Shown here: positions 1 through 12,256 of the stretch, in pieces
How positions within the stretch are numbered: position 1 is the stretch's first letter
How the letters are laid out: each line of letters begins with the position of its first letter
Source of the DNA: Microglena sp. YARC
Taxonomy: Eukaryota; Chlorophyta; Chlorophyceae; Chlamydomonadales; Chlamydomonadaceae
Assembly: GCA_022414725.1 (NCBI GenBank)
Contig: CM039464.1
Span: forward strand, 15,175,220-15,239,219
Direction: 5' to 3'
DNA: 64,000 nt
Notes under the pieces: generated by a model
Database searches by the model: none
The model's input: the letters and a program-made list of their open reading frames with translations, nothing else
What the model was told of the DNA's origin: nothing
Translations under genes and position numbers: made by a program

Positions 1-1119
1 GGGGATGATTATCCAAGTTTAAAAATGATGGCCAGCATCCGGCCAGTATAGTATAATGAAGGACCCTTGCTTGTCTTATTAGGGCTCGTTTAGTTGTTGA
101 TAGCTTCTGATTATTTTGACAAGTATACGGTAACATTTTCCTGGTTATATGTTGACCACCAAAGACTCCGAGCAGCCAAATTTCGGGCTGAAGCCATAGA
201 ACCAAGTCCAAGATAAATGTGGTAAAAAATCGTAACGACTGTTGATGCAAGAAGGTGTCTGATAACGAGTTGTGTGCTCATTATCCAGTTGCTCATTAAC
301 GAGATGTGTGCTCATAAGGATCTCTTGAATATACGGATCTGGTATTTTCACTGCGGATGACGGCGAGTAGCCAAAGGGATTAGATCAAATATATTTTGAT
401 GATAATAAATGCTATGGATTCGTTACTGCCGAAGACGGCGGGCAGACTTTAAGGCTGGAGGCATGTAACCAAGTTCAAGGGGTAAAATGATTCCCATTGG
501 CTATATCATTTTACTCTCTGGTTGGCTACCCCTGGACTGCAACATACAAACATGCAAATATTTGAATAGGCAGAACATAACACAGTGAGCAGTGCAACGT
601 GAGCCTAACAAAAATGAGTGAATCCTGGAGTGCTCCCGTTGATAAGACCTAGCCTAGTCGTATGCTGCCCATGGTGTATACTGTTGCCCACTATCAAAAT
701 GGTGCCGTCGATAGACTTATCAACACTGCACCATGGGTCTCCATGTTGAAAGTAAGGTAAGCAAGGCAACGCATACAACCAACCGAGATTTCCAGGATCT
801 AGCATCTATCGTGTGTGCCTCGCTTGAAAAGTCGTGAACACATACATACATACATTTAAAAATAAAGAGTACAACATGAAGTCTTACAACTGTCTAAACA
901 ACCCTCTTAGTTTGCTCCCTGGTTTCTGTATGTTCTCATATATCGCACAACGGGGACTTTGACTTGGGAGACGGTGAGCAGCCCAGACTTGGCTAAAAAC
1001 CATAAAAACCATAAATTCATACGGTAGTGAAGCCATCCATGGAAAGTAATAATTGTTTGGTCCAAATACTCTGGTTACATGAAGCACCCCACCAGGCTCT
1101 AGACCTGAAAATGGTTGCA
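1..1119. other. intergenic sequence with SINE-like fragments
   Basis: I see no convincing gene here. Partial copies of a dispersed repeat (GAGCAGCC, then a CCAAGT or CATGTAACC block) lie near 150-215, 355-400 and 960-1000, with the fullest copy at 425-560. Short open frames have no coding character. Confidence 0.5.
425..560 (+). repeat. SINE-like dispersed repeat, near-complete copy
   Basis: The unit starts with CTGCCGAAGACGGCGGGCAG, continues with GGCATGTAACCAAGTTCAAG and ends with TTGGCTACCCCTGGACTGCA. The same blocks in the same order recur at 47150-47275, and parts recur near 150, 960, 9750 (reverse), 11670, 12065, 26860 and 27145. Its end alone recurs in reverse at about 23180, 27670 and 28138. 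TGGCGAGCAGCC and AAGTTCAAG in the better copies loosely resemble tRNA A and B boxes, so a tRNA-derived SINE is possible but unproven. Confidence 0.5.
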
Positions 1120-3560
1120 GAACAAAAATGAGAAACACAGCCCTCCACAAATACTCATGCCTAATCACCCCCCAAATGCATGTATGCACGTCCCTCCACC
1201 CAAGTACATGGCTGCATGCCCCCACGTGCATGCACGTCCCTCCACCCAAGTACATGGCTGCATCCCCACCACATGCATTCACAACCCTTCGCACACATGC
1301 ATGCCTACTGCCCTCCACATGCATGCGAGTCCCTCTACAAACACCCATGCCTTATCATCGCCCAAATGCATGCACGTCCCTCCACCCAAGTACATGGCTG
1401 CATGCCCCCCACGTGCATGCACGTCCCTCCACCCAAGTACATGACTGCATCCCCACCACATGCATTCACGTCCCTTTGCACACATGCATGCCAACTGCCC
1501 TCCACATGCATGCACGTCTCTCCACCCAAGTACATGGCTGCATCCCCACCACATGCATTCACGTCCCTTCGCACACATGCATGCCTACTGCCCTCCACAT
1601 GCATGCACGTCCCTCCACAATCAAACACCCATGCCTAATCACCCCCCAAATGCATGCACATACCTCCACCCAAGTACATGGCTGCATTCCCGCCACGTGC
1701 ATGCACGTCCCTCCGGACACATGTATGCCTCATGCCCTCCACATGCATGCACGTCCCTCCACCCAAGTACATGGCTGCATCCCCACCTCATGCATTCACA
1801 ACCCTTCGCACACATGCATGCCTACTGCCCTCCACATGCATGCGAGTCCCTCTACAAACACCCATGCCTTATCATCGCCCAAATGCATGCACGTCCCTCC
1901 ACCCAAGTACATGGCTGCATGCCCCCCACGTGCATGCACGTCCCTCCACCCAAGTACATGACTGCATCCCCACCACATGCATTCACGTCCCTTTGCACAC
2001 ATGCATGCCAACTGCCCTCCACATGCATGCACGTCTCTCCACCCAAGTACATGGCTGCATCCCCACCACATGCATTCACATCCCTTCGCACACATGCATG
2101 CCTACTGCCCTCCACATGCATGCACGTCCCTCCACAATCAAACACCCATGCCTAATCACCCCCCAAATGCATGCACATACCTCCACCCAAGTACATGGCT
2201 GCATTCCCGCCACGTGCATGCACGTCCCTCCGAACACATGTATGCCTCATGCCCTCCACATGCATGCACGTCCCTCCTCCCAAGTACATGGCTGCATCCC
2301 CACCACATGCATTCACAACCCTTCGCACACATGCATGCCTACTGCCCTCCACATGCATGCGAGTCCCTCTACAAACACCCATGCCTTATCATCGCCCAAA
2401 TGCATGCACGTCCCTCCACCCAAGTACATGGCTGCATGCCCCCCATGTGCATGCACGTCCCTCCACCCAAGTACATGACTGCATCCCCACCACATGCATT
2501 CACGTCCCTTTGCACACATGCATGCCAACTGCCCTCCACATGCATGCACGTCTCTCCACCCAAGTACATGGCTGCATCCCCACCACATGCATTCACGTCC
2601 CTTCGCACACATGCATGCCTACTGCCCTCCACATGCATGCACGTCCCTCCACAATCAAACACCCATGCCTAATCACCCCCCAAATGCATGCGCATACCTC
2701 CACCCAAGAACATGGCTGCATTCCCGCCACGTGCACATCCCTCCGAACACATGTATGCCTCATGCCCTCCACATGCATGCACGTCCCTCCACCCAAGTAC
2801 ATGGCTGCATCCCCACCACATGCATTCATAACCCTTCGCACACATGCATGCCTACTGCCCTCCACATGCATGCGAGTCCCTCTACAAACACCCATGCCTT
2901 ATCATCGCCCAAATGCATGCATGTCCCTCCACCCAAGTACATGGCTGCATGCCCCCCACGTGCATGCACGTCCCTCCACTCCAGTACATGACTGCATCCC
3001 CACCACATGCATTCACGTCCCTTTGCACACATGCATGCCAACTGCCCTCCACATGCATGCACGTCTCTCCACCCAAGTACATGGCTGCATCCCCACCACA
3101 TGCATTCACGTCCCTTCGCACACATGCATGCCTACTGCCCTCCACATGCATGCACGTCCCTCCACAATCAAACACCCATGCCTAATCACCCCCCATATGC
3201 ATGCACATACCTCCACCCAAGTACATGGCTGCATTCCCCCCGCTTGCATGCACGTCCCTCCGAACACATGTATGCCTCATGCCCTCCACATGCATGCATG
3301 TCCCTCCACCCAAGTACATGGCTGCATGCCCCCCATGTGCAAGCACGTCCCTCCGCACACATGTATGCCTCCTGCCCTCCACATGCATGCACGTCCCTCC
3401 ACAAACAACCATGCCTAATTATTCACTAAATAAATACATGCACGTGCCTCCACCAAAGTACATGGCTGGTAGCCCCCCACATGCATGCACGTCCCACCGC
3501 ACACATGCATGCCTACTGCCCTCCATACTCATGCGAGTCCCTCCACAAATACCCATGCCT
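1120..3560. repeat. satellite array, 517-bp higher-order unit
   Basis: The array is built from 40-65 bp subunits containing TGCATGCACGTCCCTCCACC, CAAGTACATGGCTGCAT and CACATGCATTCAC. Subunits are arranged in a higher-order unit: the marker ACAAACACCCATGCCTTATC recurs at about 1338, 1855, 2372 and 2885, i.e. 517, 517 and 513 bp apart. The palindrome TGCATGCA marks most subunits. Several frames on both strands are open for hundreds of codons, but the period is not a multiple of three and the frames rotate, so I read them as a by-product of the repeat, not genes. Confidence 0.9.
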
Positions 3561-3957
3561 TATCATCCCCGCGGTTGGGCTCTTTGCCAAGGGTGAACAC
3601 GAATTGAGCAGGGAACTTGACATCCAGAGTGAGAAGCATCAACATCAACCTCACACTCTGGTGATGGACTTCTGGTTGGCCGGTACCCTCTGGAGGCACT
3701 AGGATCTGGCTGAGCTCAACGCGCGTTCCATCCTTCGCGGTGAAAGGCATGGGTATCCGAAGAGCAGTTGGAGCTTCAAACGGGATGATGCCCGATTCCT
3801 GTTCTGGTCTTCCGCGCGTGCTCTTTGGCGTATAAAAGCTATTCAGAGTGTCCGCATCCAAGCAATCCAACAACCGCGCTGCATAAGCAACGGCATCGTG
3901 TGCGACAGCTTCAGTTTCTGCTGCCGCTGAGGCAACACAGCCTGACGTGGCTGCCAT
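3529..3957 (-). CDS. orphan hypothetical protein, 3' end in satellite
   Basis: This 142-codon frame from an in-frame ATG has a composition unlike the adjacent satellite and looks coding: an Ala-rich start (MAATSGCVASAAAE), then a mixed polar/hydrophobic body containing LLDCLDADTLNSF, ALRIPMPFTAKDGTRVELSQ and MLLTLDVKFPAQFVFTLGK. The last dozen residues and the stop are encoded by satellite sequence, so the original gene has probably been truncated or joined to the array at about 3570. The frame stays open to 3993, but only through a TTG. I do not recognise a family. It may be one exon of a larger gene or part of a mobile element. Confidence 0.4.
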   Translation of the reverse strand: MAATSGCVASAAAETEAVAHDAVAYAARLLDCLDADTLNSFYTPKSTRGRPEQESGIIPFEAPTALRIPMPFTAKDGTRVELSQILVPPEGTGQPEVHHQSVRLMLMLLTLDVKFPAQFVFTLGKEPNRGDDKAWVFVEGLA

Positions 3958-3993
3958 GGAGCGACGAACCCTGCCCCTGCTACTACCAATCAA

Positions 3994-4380
3994 TCTGAGC
4001 CTGTTTGGGGCTTTCTACTAGAGTCTAGGAAAGGGTGTCATTTATAATAGCATGGAAGGCAGCACCTTAGGAATAATGAAGGAAGCAATGAAACGCAAGC
4101 CCTGTTCTGTTGCTACCTCGCGAGCGGGCACAACTGCCGAGATTTTCGGGCCGAGATTTGAAAAATGCTGCGAAAATCAAACGCCAGGAGATACGCGATC
4201 CCCCAGGGTAGATTCGGTGAGGGCTGAGGGGTCGTGACGGCCCCCCATTACGTAAGAAGCTCCCGGAGGATAGGCGAAAGGTCCCATGAACCTTAGGGGG
4301 TGAAATCCAGAACCTGGTGAAATCCACTCACCAGGTCAACAGGTGCAGGTGGCCACAGCCAATAACGATTAGATTTGAAA
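3994..4380. other. intergenic, nothing recognised
   Basis: Unique-looking sequence between the orphan frame and the Helitron-like element. No reading frame, repeat or RNA gene could be supported. Confidence 0.4.
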
Positions 4381-5453
4381 TCTATACTATTAAAGTTGCG
4401 TTGTCCGTCCGTGCGTCCGGGGCTCAGGGCTTAACTGGCAATGGTTTCGCTTATCTGGCAAGCATTTCCTGCTGATCTGTAACATTTTCGCCTCAATCGT
4501 CGACTGCTGATCTGGCACATTTCCACCTCAACCCTCAATTTTCAAAAAACTCGCTTCTCCTTCGAACCTGCGGATCTGTCTTACACCTACTCCTTTAGTT
4601 CTGCGCTCCGTTCTCTCTTTGCTTTGCTTCGCGACCTGAAAATGTCTTGGCCCCCATCACACTGGGAGCTCTGCTCACTCACACGAGCAGGTGTTGTCAA
4701 TCGCAACAGGAACAAAGCTCGAACTGGGCGCGCTGATGGTAGCCAATGATGTGCCATGGCGGGAATGCGTGCCATTCTAATCTCTGCCGGCATCAATGCC
4801 CAACAATTTTGCGCTAATCCAGATTGTTCCCGGAGCTCTGGCTGACAGCTGCTTTTAATCGCTGCCGGAATCAGTGCCAAGGAATTTCACGCTGTGTGCA
4901 GATTGGTCCCGTTGCTCTGACTGACACCTGCTCCCTGCTTTTCCCCCCCACCCAATAATTTCAGCGTGACGGTCAACGCATTTATTCCTGCAGCTATGTG
5001 TCTTCATTGTAGGAAGCGAGCGACTCTTGGGTTTATGAGTGGGTGGGGTGGGACGGGTCCGCTCGCGAAATGGAGCGCCCAACATGCTGCCTGGATGCTA
5101 TTTCCTCTTAACCTCTCACTTCGGGTACATCTGAAAGGCATCGCATTGATTCCTACAACGCTGTGTTCGATTTGCTGGAATCAAGCTGCTCTTGGGGTGT
5201 GTGTGTGTGGGGGGGGGGGGGGGGGGGGGCATACATGCTCGGGGGTGGTTGGCAAAGGTGTTGCACGTACATGTGTGTTTTGGCCACACAAGTGTCCGTG
5301 TGATGGGGATGATCATGGCAACAGTGCACGATGACAAGCCACCTAATGTGAATGGGGATGGGAAATGAGTGGGTAGCTGACCCTCCAAAAGTCATTCCAT
5401 GGGGGGGGGGATGGAGGGGGCCTGCCGTCGGTACGACGGGCACACTGCCCTAG
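4381..5453 (+). mobile_element. non-autonomous Helitron-like element
   Basis: The left end is A followed by TCTATACTATTAAAGTTGCG, the usual form of a Helitron 5' end inserted after A. The right end has a hairpin (TGCCGTCG at 5423-5430, loop GTA, CGACGGGCA at 5434-5442 with one bulged G), seven bases, then CTAG followed by T, the expected hairpin-plus-CTRR 3' end inserted before T. The 1.07 kb interior has no Rep/helicase ORF, so it would depend on an element elsewhere. There are no terminal inverted repeats or target duplication, as expected for this class. Confidence 0.6.
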
Positions 5454-5963
5454 TTAGGTCCTGTTTCCCAGCTGTTTCCACATATATTTTGTCGTTCCCG
5501 TGAAATAGTAAGATCGGCTTGAAGTTGGACATGAAGTTGGACTTGAACTTGAACTTGAGGTCGGCAAAAGTGAACACGGGTGACACATCGGCTTGAACTT
5601 GAACTGCCACGGGAGACTGGTCGGCCTGATCTTGATCTTGAACAGGCCGGCAAAAGTGCTTCCAGCCCGGAAGTTAGGCGACGGGGAAAAACATTTAAAA
5701 CCTCGAAAAACAAAAGCCAAGCCAGGCCAAGCATCTGAAATCTTACTTACTGCCGCTTCAGCCTGACCATCAATGTTTTCGAAATTTCAAGGCGAAGTTT
5801 CAAGGCGAAATAAATTTGAATTCCACTACTTAGAACCCGTGCCAAAATCAGGGCACAATAAACCCCATGGCTGAGCGCAATACAATCGAGTACAAGACTA
5901 GTGATAACTGTTTCCATCACAGTGAGTCGACATCGTTCCTTCGCCTGGTAGCGATCTACAAAC
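5454..5963. other. upstream region of the first pherophorin gene
   Basis: Non-coding. It contains imperfect GAACTTGAACTTGA-type repeats (5515-5640). No TATA box or other regulatory motif is clear enough to call. Confidence 0.3.
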
Positions 5964-8900
5964 ATGCGTGCCGTTCTCGCTCTCCTCGTCACCGTGGCGT
6001 AAGTACCTCTCATCCCACTGTGCCCTGTTGCACTGTCCATTGATCTATTCATTCCCCCGACTGCATGCATGCTAAACTGTGCCGTGCCCGCCACATAATT
6101 TGCACTTCATCTCCGAGTCCAGGAGGGGACCAGGATAAATGTAATTATCATCAGTAGCAGCTTCATCAGTACAGCATCATCAGCATCATCAGCATCATCA
6201 TCTTTGCATCCCCCTACCACGACCCCCTCCCCGCTCAAGCGTGCGTTGAGCTCAAAACCATCCACTGCTATACGATTCCACACCACACTCCCGTGCGCAC
6301 CGCATGCGTCTTCATCGCCGTCGCTTGCCGGCCTCTCGTTGGTCTGAGCAGACCAACCCCCATATCGCGTATCTGATCTTGCCTTGGTAATGCAGCTTCC
6401 TCTGTAACATCACCCCCGATTCCACGTTTCCAAGTGAACACCGCACGTGCCTTCATTGCCCTTTCCCCATCTGCTCCTGCATAAGTCACCCATCCAACAG
6501 CGAATTCAGAATCGACGTCTTATTGTCTCTTTTCTTGTATTTTGCCATGTCTCTTCTCTTCCTTATGTTTTTTCTCTTGTCTTGTCTCTTGTCTTTTTAT
6601 CTACACGACGTATCACATGCTGGTTTCTATCCCCAACCACACGTTTAGCCTACGTTACCACACCCTGAGTGGTGTTCATGTCTCGAACGCCTCTTGCCCG
6701 AGTTGCGCATTGCCCGACATAAATTTCGCACTGGTCGATGAAACCGGGAGCTACCCATGAGTGATCTGTGTGATCGTACCCAGGGGAACCTGGAAGCCGG
6801 CACATTCTCATGGTCTCGGCATGCCCCTGAATTCCAGCCTCCGCCTCCGTACCACCTAGATTGTGCTACGCCGTCTTCCGCTCATCACACGCTTGACGTC
6901 TGCTGCTATTTCCCACACGAATGCACGCCTCACCCTGTACTCAGATTCAACCTCATGACTTCACCATATATCTAATCTTTCCTCTACCGTCTAGACATCG
7001 CATGTGCTACGAGTTTGACTGTTTATCGAATCAATCGCCAGTTGCATTTGCGTTAGCAGCTCCCTTTACTCCAGCTGTTTCCCTGAACTACCCCCGAATC
7101 TGCCCCAAAAGCTGTCCCTTACGTCCGCGCACTTATAAAGCGCGATTGGCGTGGTTTGGTCCGACGATCGTCCCTTGGGTTGGGAACACCGGGTTGGGAA
7201 CGTGTGCACCACTGGTGCCCAGCCTCCCCCCTTCCCTCATCACCCTTGCAACCTGTCCACCACCCCACCCACCCATTGTCACCCACATCTCCCAACCCTA
7301 AAGACCTACCCAGCTTTGTTAACCACATGCCCCTCACTGCCCAAATCACAGGCTTGCCGGGGTCGCCCAAGCTCAATTCGATGATTACGGTGAGTAGCCT
7401 GGTTTGATTCACTTTGAGCCTTTTCCATCTAATGGGCTACCTTTACTGTGAACAGACAGATCAAAAGCTGGGTAAACATCACAGACAGTTCACTTCCACA
7501 GGGAGGAAGTAACCCCTTAACCCCCGAAGGAGTAACCCTGAAATAACCCCTAAACCCCATCAGAAGTAACCCCTGAATATATATGCCCCTCATTCCACAG
7601 GTATAATCAGGGTATAATTGAGCTTATGTAGAGCTGATTTCCATACCACTAGGGAACGACAACTAATATTAGTGTTTGAAAAACGAATATTTACTAATAA
7701 TATTAGTAAATAGTGTCTCAATAATATTAGTTTTTCAAAAGAATTCAAAATCCTGGTGAGACAGTTCGCCAGTCTAATATTAACTTGCATTCACTAATAT
7801 GATTCATTCACTCATATTTACTAAATTAGCCTTTCCCTACATACTACAGGTATCCCATTACTGAGCCTCCTGACTGTCTTCCCCCCCTTGATGCCAGGGT
7901 ACCTTTCTTTGCCTTGAACTTCCCTATCTGCACATCGTTATCATGTTTCCAGCACTTGGATACAAGGCCCCCTGGTCTACACCCACCTCCCCCACCCAAA
8001 CCCTATCCAAGCTTATTACTCGAGCCCCACCTTGATGCTGATGTACCCTCCTCCATCTTGCCTTGAACTTCCTTCCCTAGATAGACATCATTAACATATA
8101 CCCAGCACTTGGATACAAGGCCCCCTGGTCTACACCCACCTCCCCCACTCAAATCCTGTCCAAGCTTGTTTCTCAAGCCCCACCTTGATGCTGATGTACC
8201 CTGCTTCCTTGCCTATACATTTTCTCCTAGCTACACCTCGGTATCATGGTCACATCACTTGGATACATGGCCCCCAACACCCATCTTCCCCACTCAAACC
8301 CAGTCTGCCTGGCCCACCCCTGCTGCCTGCCCCCTCACCTTTCCTTCCCCCCTCCTCCCCGCAGGCACTGTTTTCCCTTACTGCTACTGCAATGAGTCAT
8401 GCGGTCCCATCATGACCGACTATGTAACAAAGGAGAAGACCATCTCCTTTACCATCAAGTCTAAACCCGATTGCCCCACGTGGGGCTCTGATAAGTGCAC
8501 CATGGACATCGGCAAGATTGAGATCAACACTTTCATTGCCTGCCGCTTCTCCGACGTGTATGCTTACACGAACGGCAATAGGACTCGCCTTGATTTTGAC
8601 GACTCAGGCTTTGAAGGTGTTCAGCTGATTAAGCTCAACCAGATTGGCATGTCCCTGTCTGACCTGGCTACTCAAGATCTGGCCATCACCCTCGAGATCC
8701 CCGTAGACGCCACGACTTACGGCCAAAGGTGCCTGACCTCTGATGCCCTGCTCAACACCACTGATGGAGCCCCCATAAGCATCGCTATCTTCTCGTCCAA
8801 CATCAAATGCTGCAACAAGCCCGAATTCCCCTTTCCTCCCCCTCCTCCCCTCCCTCCCCCCCTCCCCCACCTCCTCCCTCTCCCCCTCCCCCCTCCTCCT

Positions 8901-9568
8901 TCTCCCCTCCCCACCTCCTCCCTCTCCCCCTCCCCCACCTCCTCCCGTCCCCACTCCTGCCGTCCCCTCTCGCCCATCTACTCCCCCATCTCCCACAAAT
9001 CGACTAGAAAAGGTTGACTTCCCCCACTCATGCTTTCCTGGAAACTCTGACAAGAATGGTGGCTACCAGGATGGCTTTGTTCTTGGATAGCTCCCCCTGG
9101 ATTGTAGGTGACCTGATGCTGAATGATGCCGATAGCAAGTTCTCCTTCAAGATCTTGGGAGATCAGGTCTGTGAATTGGAAATTCCGCCTAAGAAAGGAG
9201 CTTCTCCCTCTTACTGTTGCGAGTCGACTGTGGAAAAGATTGAGGTTATTATGAACAACGCATGCAGGGGAGCCATCAAGGATATCTTGGTTGATGGCAT
9301 CTCTGTCTCCGCCGTGTACGATAACAACACCTACTTCACTCCCCCCGGAGTGATCCCCAACCCTCCTTACCCGGACGCTCAGCCCTGGTACCAGGTGTTC
9401 AAGGTGACCAAATTGACCGGCGCGGCGACGGTTGAGATCACTCTGCGTGGCGATGGTGAATGCGGTGTGCCCTCTACCTTCCTGCCCAATGGCAACCTGT
9501 GGTACGCCTTCTTCAACGGTGGCGTTTACGGTAACAACTGCTGTGCTACCTCCATGTTGGAGTCATAA
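5964..9568 (+). CDS. pherophorin-family cell-wall glycoprotein, frameshifted
   Basis: Three exons: 5964-5998 (donor GTAAGT), 7352-7389 (acceptor ACAG, donor GTGAGT) and 8365-9568 (acceptor CGCAG, stop TAA). Exons 1 and 2 encode a signal peptide ([19 protein letters not shown]). Exon 3 begins [14 protein letters not shown], the Cys-rich start of an N-terminal pherophorin domain, then a Pro/Ser hinge, then a C-terminal pherophorin domain (from [11 protein letters not shown] to NNCCATS). Such proteins are secreted, hydroxyproline-glycosylated extracellular matrix components. The frame shifts twice: once inside the C-rich hinge (about 8830-9000) and once at 9083-9104, where one extra base is present relative to the paralogue at 12257-15782. 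Both could be assembly errors or pseudogene lesions. Exon and family calls are firm; functionality is uncertain. Confidence 0.8.
7650..7839. mobile_element. hAT-like MITE, TAGGGAAC family
   Basis: Lies in intron 2 of the first pherophorin gene. Termini are TAGGGAACGACAAC and the inverse of AGCCTTTCCCTA, flanked by CATACCAC / CATACTAC, an 8-bp target duplication with one mismatch. The interior is AT-rich with palindromic ACTAATATTAGT motifs. Related copies are at 51538-51712 and 34631-36035. Confidence 0.7.
7900..8340 (+). repeat. intronic tandem repeat of about 130 bp shared between pherophorin paralogues
   Basis: About three units contain TTGGATACAAGGCCCCCTGG, CTACACCCACCTCCCCCA and GCCCCACCTTGATGCTGATG. 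The same units occur at 13955-14245 in the equivalent intron of the neighbouring paralogue on the other strand, so the intron was duplicated with the gene. Confidence 0.75.
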
Positions 9569-10409
9569 GCGCTGTCTTCAGTTCTTTTTTTGTCCTGTAA
9601 TGCACTGCAACGGCACTCGCTTAACTTCGCTCGGCCGTCACATTGCCACGAATGCCTTAGCTATGAGCTGTAGTTTGCAAGCGTAGCGTTATCACCAGCA
9701 GGTGATTGTCTGCATATGGATTTGATTGTTACAGAGTTTTCAGCTAACTCCGGGCTGCTCACCATCTTCCAATGCCAAGCCCCGGTGTGCGGTACCCACA
9801 TAAAGCAGGGAGATAACTATGCGGATTAAACTTGCCCAGGTTTAACAGGAATTTTCAAACGTAGCAGTTTGATGCAATGTGATACGAAGCATTTTTACTC
9901 GCTTTAAGCTAGGAATGGATTGTTGCATGGGTTGCATCCAACCCTGGTCTGGTCACCATCTTCCAATGCCCATCCCCCCCCCCCCCCCCCCCCCCCCCTC
10001 CCTGTGCGGTGCTGTGCCCACGAAAACCAGGGATCTGAGCTTCAATGCATCCTTTTTTACTCACTTTGCCTGCGCTGCGGTACTTGGTATTTCGCTGTTT
10101 CCTTTTTTGTAATAAACTGCTCTCCGATTTTAGTCCTTGCTTTGGTTCTCAGTGGGGACTCTTTTGCCGTCTTCCGATATGTTTTCGTTTTGCGTCACAG
10201 GCACAGATTTTGAAACCGGTTGCATCTTACGATGCAGATAAGAAAGTCCCTCAGAACAACCCCGATTCAGTCATGACACCCATGTAATCAAAAGCTGGCG
10301 TAAGGAGACCTATCCTATGGGGTGAAAATATTTTCATCCGGGAATCAAAAGTTCGACCTCTCACCTAACAGTTAAAATGACTGGTTGTGCGAAGCCTCTC
10401 TTTGTGTTG

Positions 10410-10500
10410 CTACGCGTTGCAGCTTCTGGGCAGCTCCCGTTTCTCTTTTTCACTTTTTGTGTAGCTACGCGTTGCAGCTTCTGGGCAGCTCCCTTTCTCT
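10410..10500. repeat. terminal fragments of the CTAGGCAGCTCCCTG element
   Basis: Two tandem copies of GCTACGCGTTGCAGCTTCTG followed by GGCAGCTCCC, matching the terminal inverted repeat of the element seen complete at 45436-45625. Confidence 0.5.
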
Positions 10501-10615
10501 GTCCTTCGGTGACACTTGAAGCTAGCTAGAGATGAGATGTGATTTGGCATGACAGGCATTCCAAATATCGGAAATGGCCCCGAGCTTTGCGCTTGACCCA
10601 GCTGAGGCTCTGATA

Positions 10616-10810
10616 CAGGGTTGTTCAAAACACTGCATCCTCCGTCACAGGCGCAACTTCGAAGGGTCCGTTGCGTCCCAGGGCGCCCTGCGACGCAACG
10701 TGGGGAGGGTACGTTGACCAGAAGGAAGGGTCGGTTGCATCGCAGGACGCAGGCTATACAATTGGTTGCGTCTCAGGCAGCAGAGCTGGGGTTCCTCCTG
10801 AAGTACCTTG
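10616..10810. mobile_element. hAT-like MITE, CAGGGTTGTTCA family, copy 1
   Basis: Runs from CAGGGTTGTTCAAAACAC to CCTCCTGAAGTACCTTG and is very similar throughout to 16057-16241, sharing CGTTGACCAGAAGGAAGGGT and GGTTGCGTCTCAGGCAGCAG. Its flanking 8-mers match at only five positions, so the target duplication is eroded. Confidence 0.7.
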
Positions 10811-12256
10811 CTCCTAGAGTCCTTGAAGAAGAGGAAATGTATTGCACGACCTTGTCACAGGTAGGCCATTGTTAACCCAAGAGGGTTTAGACACAGGAAA
10901 ATAAGTTGTGTACCATATCATGAAAACGTCCATTTCAGGTGGAAGTAGAAACATCGGGAGTTTCAGGCAAATGAGGGCACAAGCCTGGCACAAATAAATA
11001 TTTTATTAATCCATAATAACGTCCAGAACTCTGCCCGGCTTTTATTACTTTTCTGATGACGTCTTTCTTGTTATTCAGAAAGTCGGTGAAACATGAAATT
11101 TGATGTGCTTCATTAAACGTTCATCCAGGGAAAACAGGCCCCTACCACCCCCAATTTGTTTTGAAAGAATTTTCACCTTGGGAAGTGGGACCCCGTAAAT
11201 AAGACAGCGCCCACTGAGGATTCAGCAGACTAAGTCTTACAGAGGTAGGAAGTTCACGTTGGAAAAAGGAACTGAGGGCGGGATTGGTCAAAGTCCTCTT
11301 TGAGTGAAACGGATTTCCTTGCACTAGCCTGAGGGACGTTGATGACATGACAGCAACACGGTTGTCCTGGGGTACATTTTATGTCCATCATGATACACAA
11401 CCAGTTTCAAAAATTGCACTTTTCAGTCATCTTCTCCGACGCAAAACAAAAAGGGTTTAGACAGGAATGAATGGCACAAGAAAAGAAGCTTTATGCCCCC
11501 TGAGGACTGAAATCGGTAAGCAGTTTGTTACAAAGAAGGAATCAGCGGAATACTGAGTATCTCCCACCAAGTGGCATTACATAAACAAATTTGGCCCTTA
11601 GGCGTGGTCTAGGATACCTGTCCAATCCACATGAACACCAGATTTTCTGTTTGGTATCTCGCTAGGGGGACTTAGGCTTGGGAGATGGTGACCAGCACAG
11701 TGGAAGCTGTAAACCCATGCAACTATCCAATCCAATCTATTCAAGTGAGCTAATAATGCTGCTTATCAAACTGCAACATATGAAAAACTCATACTAGGCC
11801 TGGGCCAAACGTCAAGCTGTCTAATCTGCTTAGTTAGATCCCTGCTTCCTGTCAGGGGGCTTAAAATTGGACGCACTTTTGGGGGGGGCTATGCAGACCA
11901 GCTTCAAGGCAGCTCCTTCCACCCACCCTTCAGCCAAAGCTGAAGCTAGCTACTGTGTCTGACAGCTGGCCTGACAGGCTTTTCATAGCAGCTGTTATCT
12001 TTGGGCTCGGATAAGTTGCTGGATTAAAGACCTGGGTGGAAGCTGCTGCGTGTAACCCAAAATAGTAACAGTGATAGCAAGACGGTGAGCAGCCCAGAGA
12101 AAGGTGAAATACAACAAGCCTAACCAGATATAGACAGACTCCTGCTGGTGAAAAAGCTGCACTTCCAAACTGCTGCTCGTAGCAGAAGCAAACGTGGCAA
12201 TGGCCACAGAGTTAAGAGCGTGCGGTTGCAGCACAGTGCATTACAGAACTGGATAC

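Larger units (their letters stand above)
9569..12256. other. intergenic between convergent pherophorin genes
   Basis: The two genes converge here. No gene is supported. Dispersed repeats are present: SINE-like fragments near 9750, 9940, 11670 and 12065, part of the CTAGGCAGCTCCCTG element at 10410-10500, and a CAGGGTTGTTC MITE at 10616-10810. A C homopolymer lies at about 9968-10000. Confidence 0.5.

Noticed and set aside
1128..3429. Long His/Cys/Met-rich ORFs in the first satellite
   Set aside because: Open frames rotate with a 517-bp period and exist on both strands; this is repeat structure, not genes.
7500..7580. Possible interstitial telomere repeats (AACCCCTAAACCCC-like)
   Set aside because: Only one or two degenerate units; no run of the algal telomere repeat.
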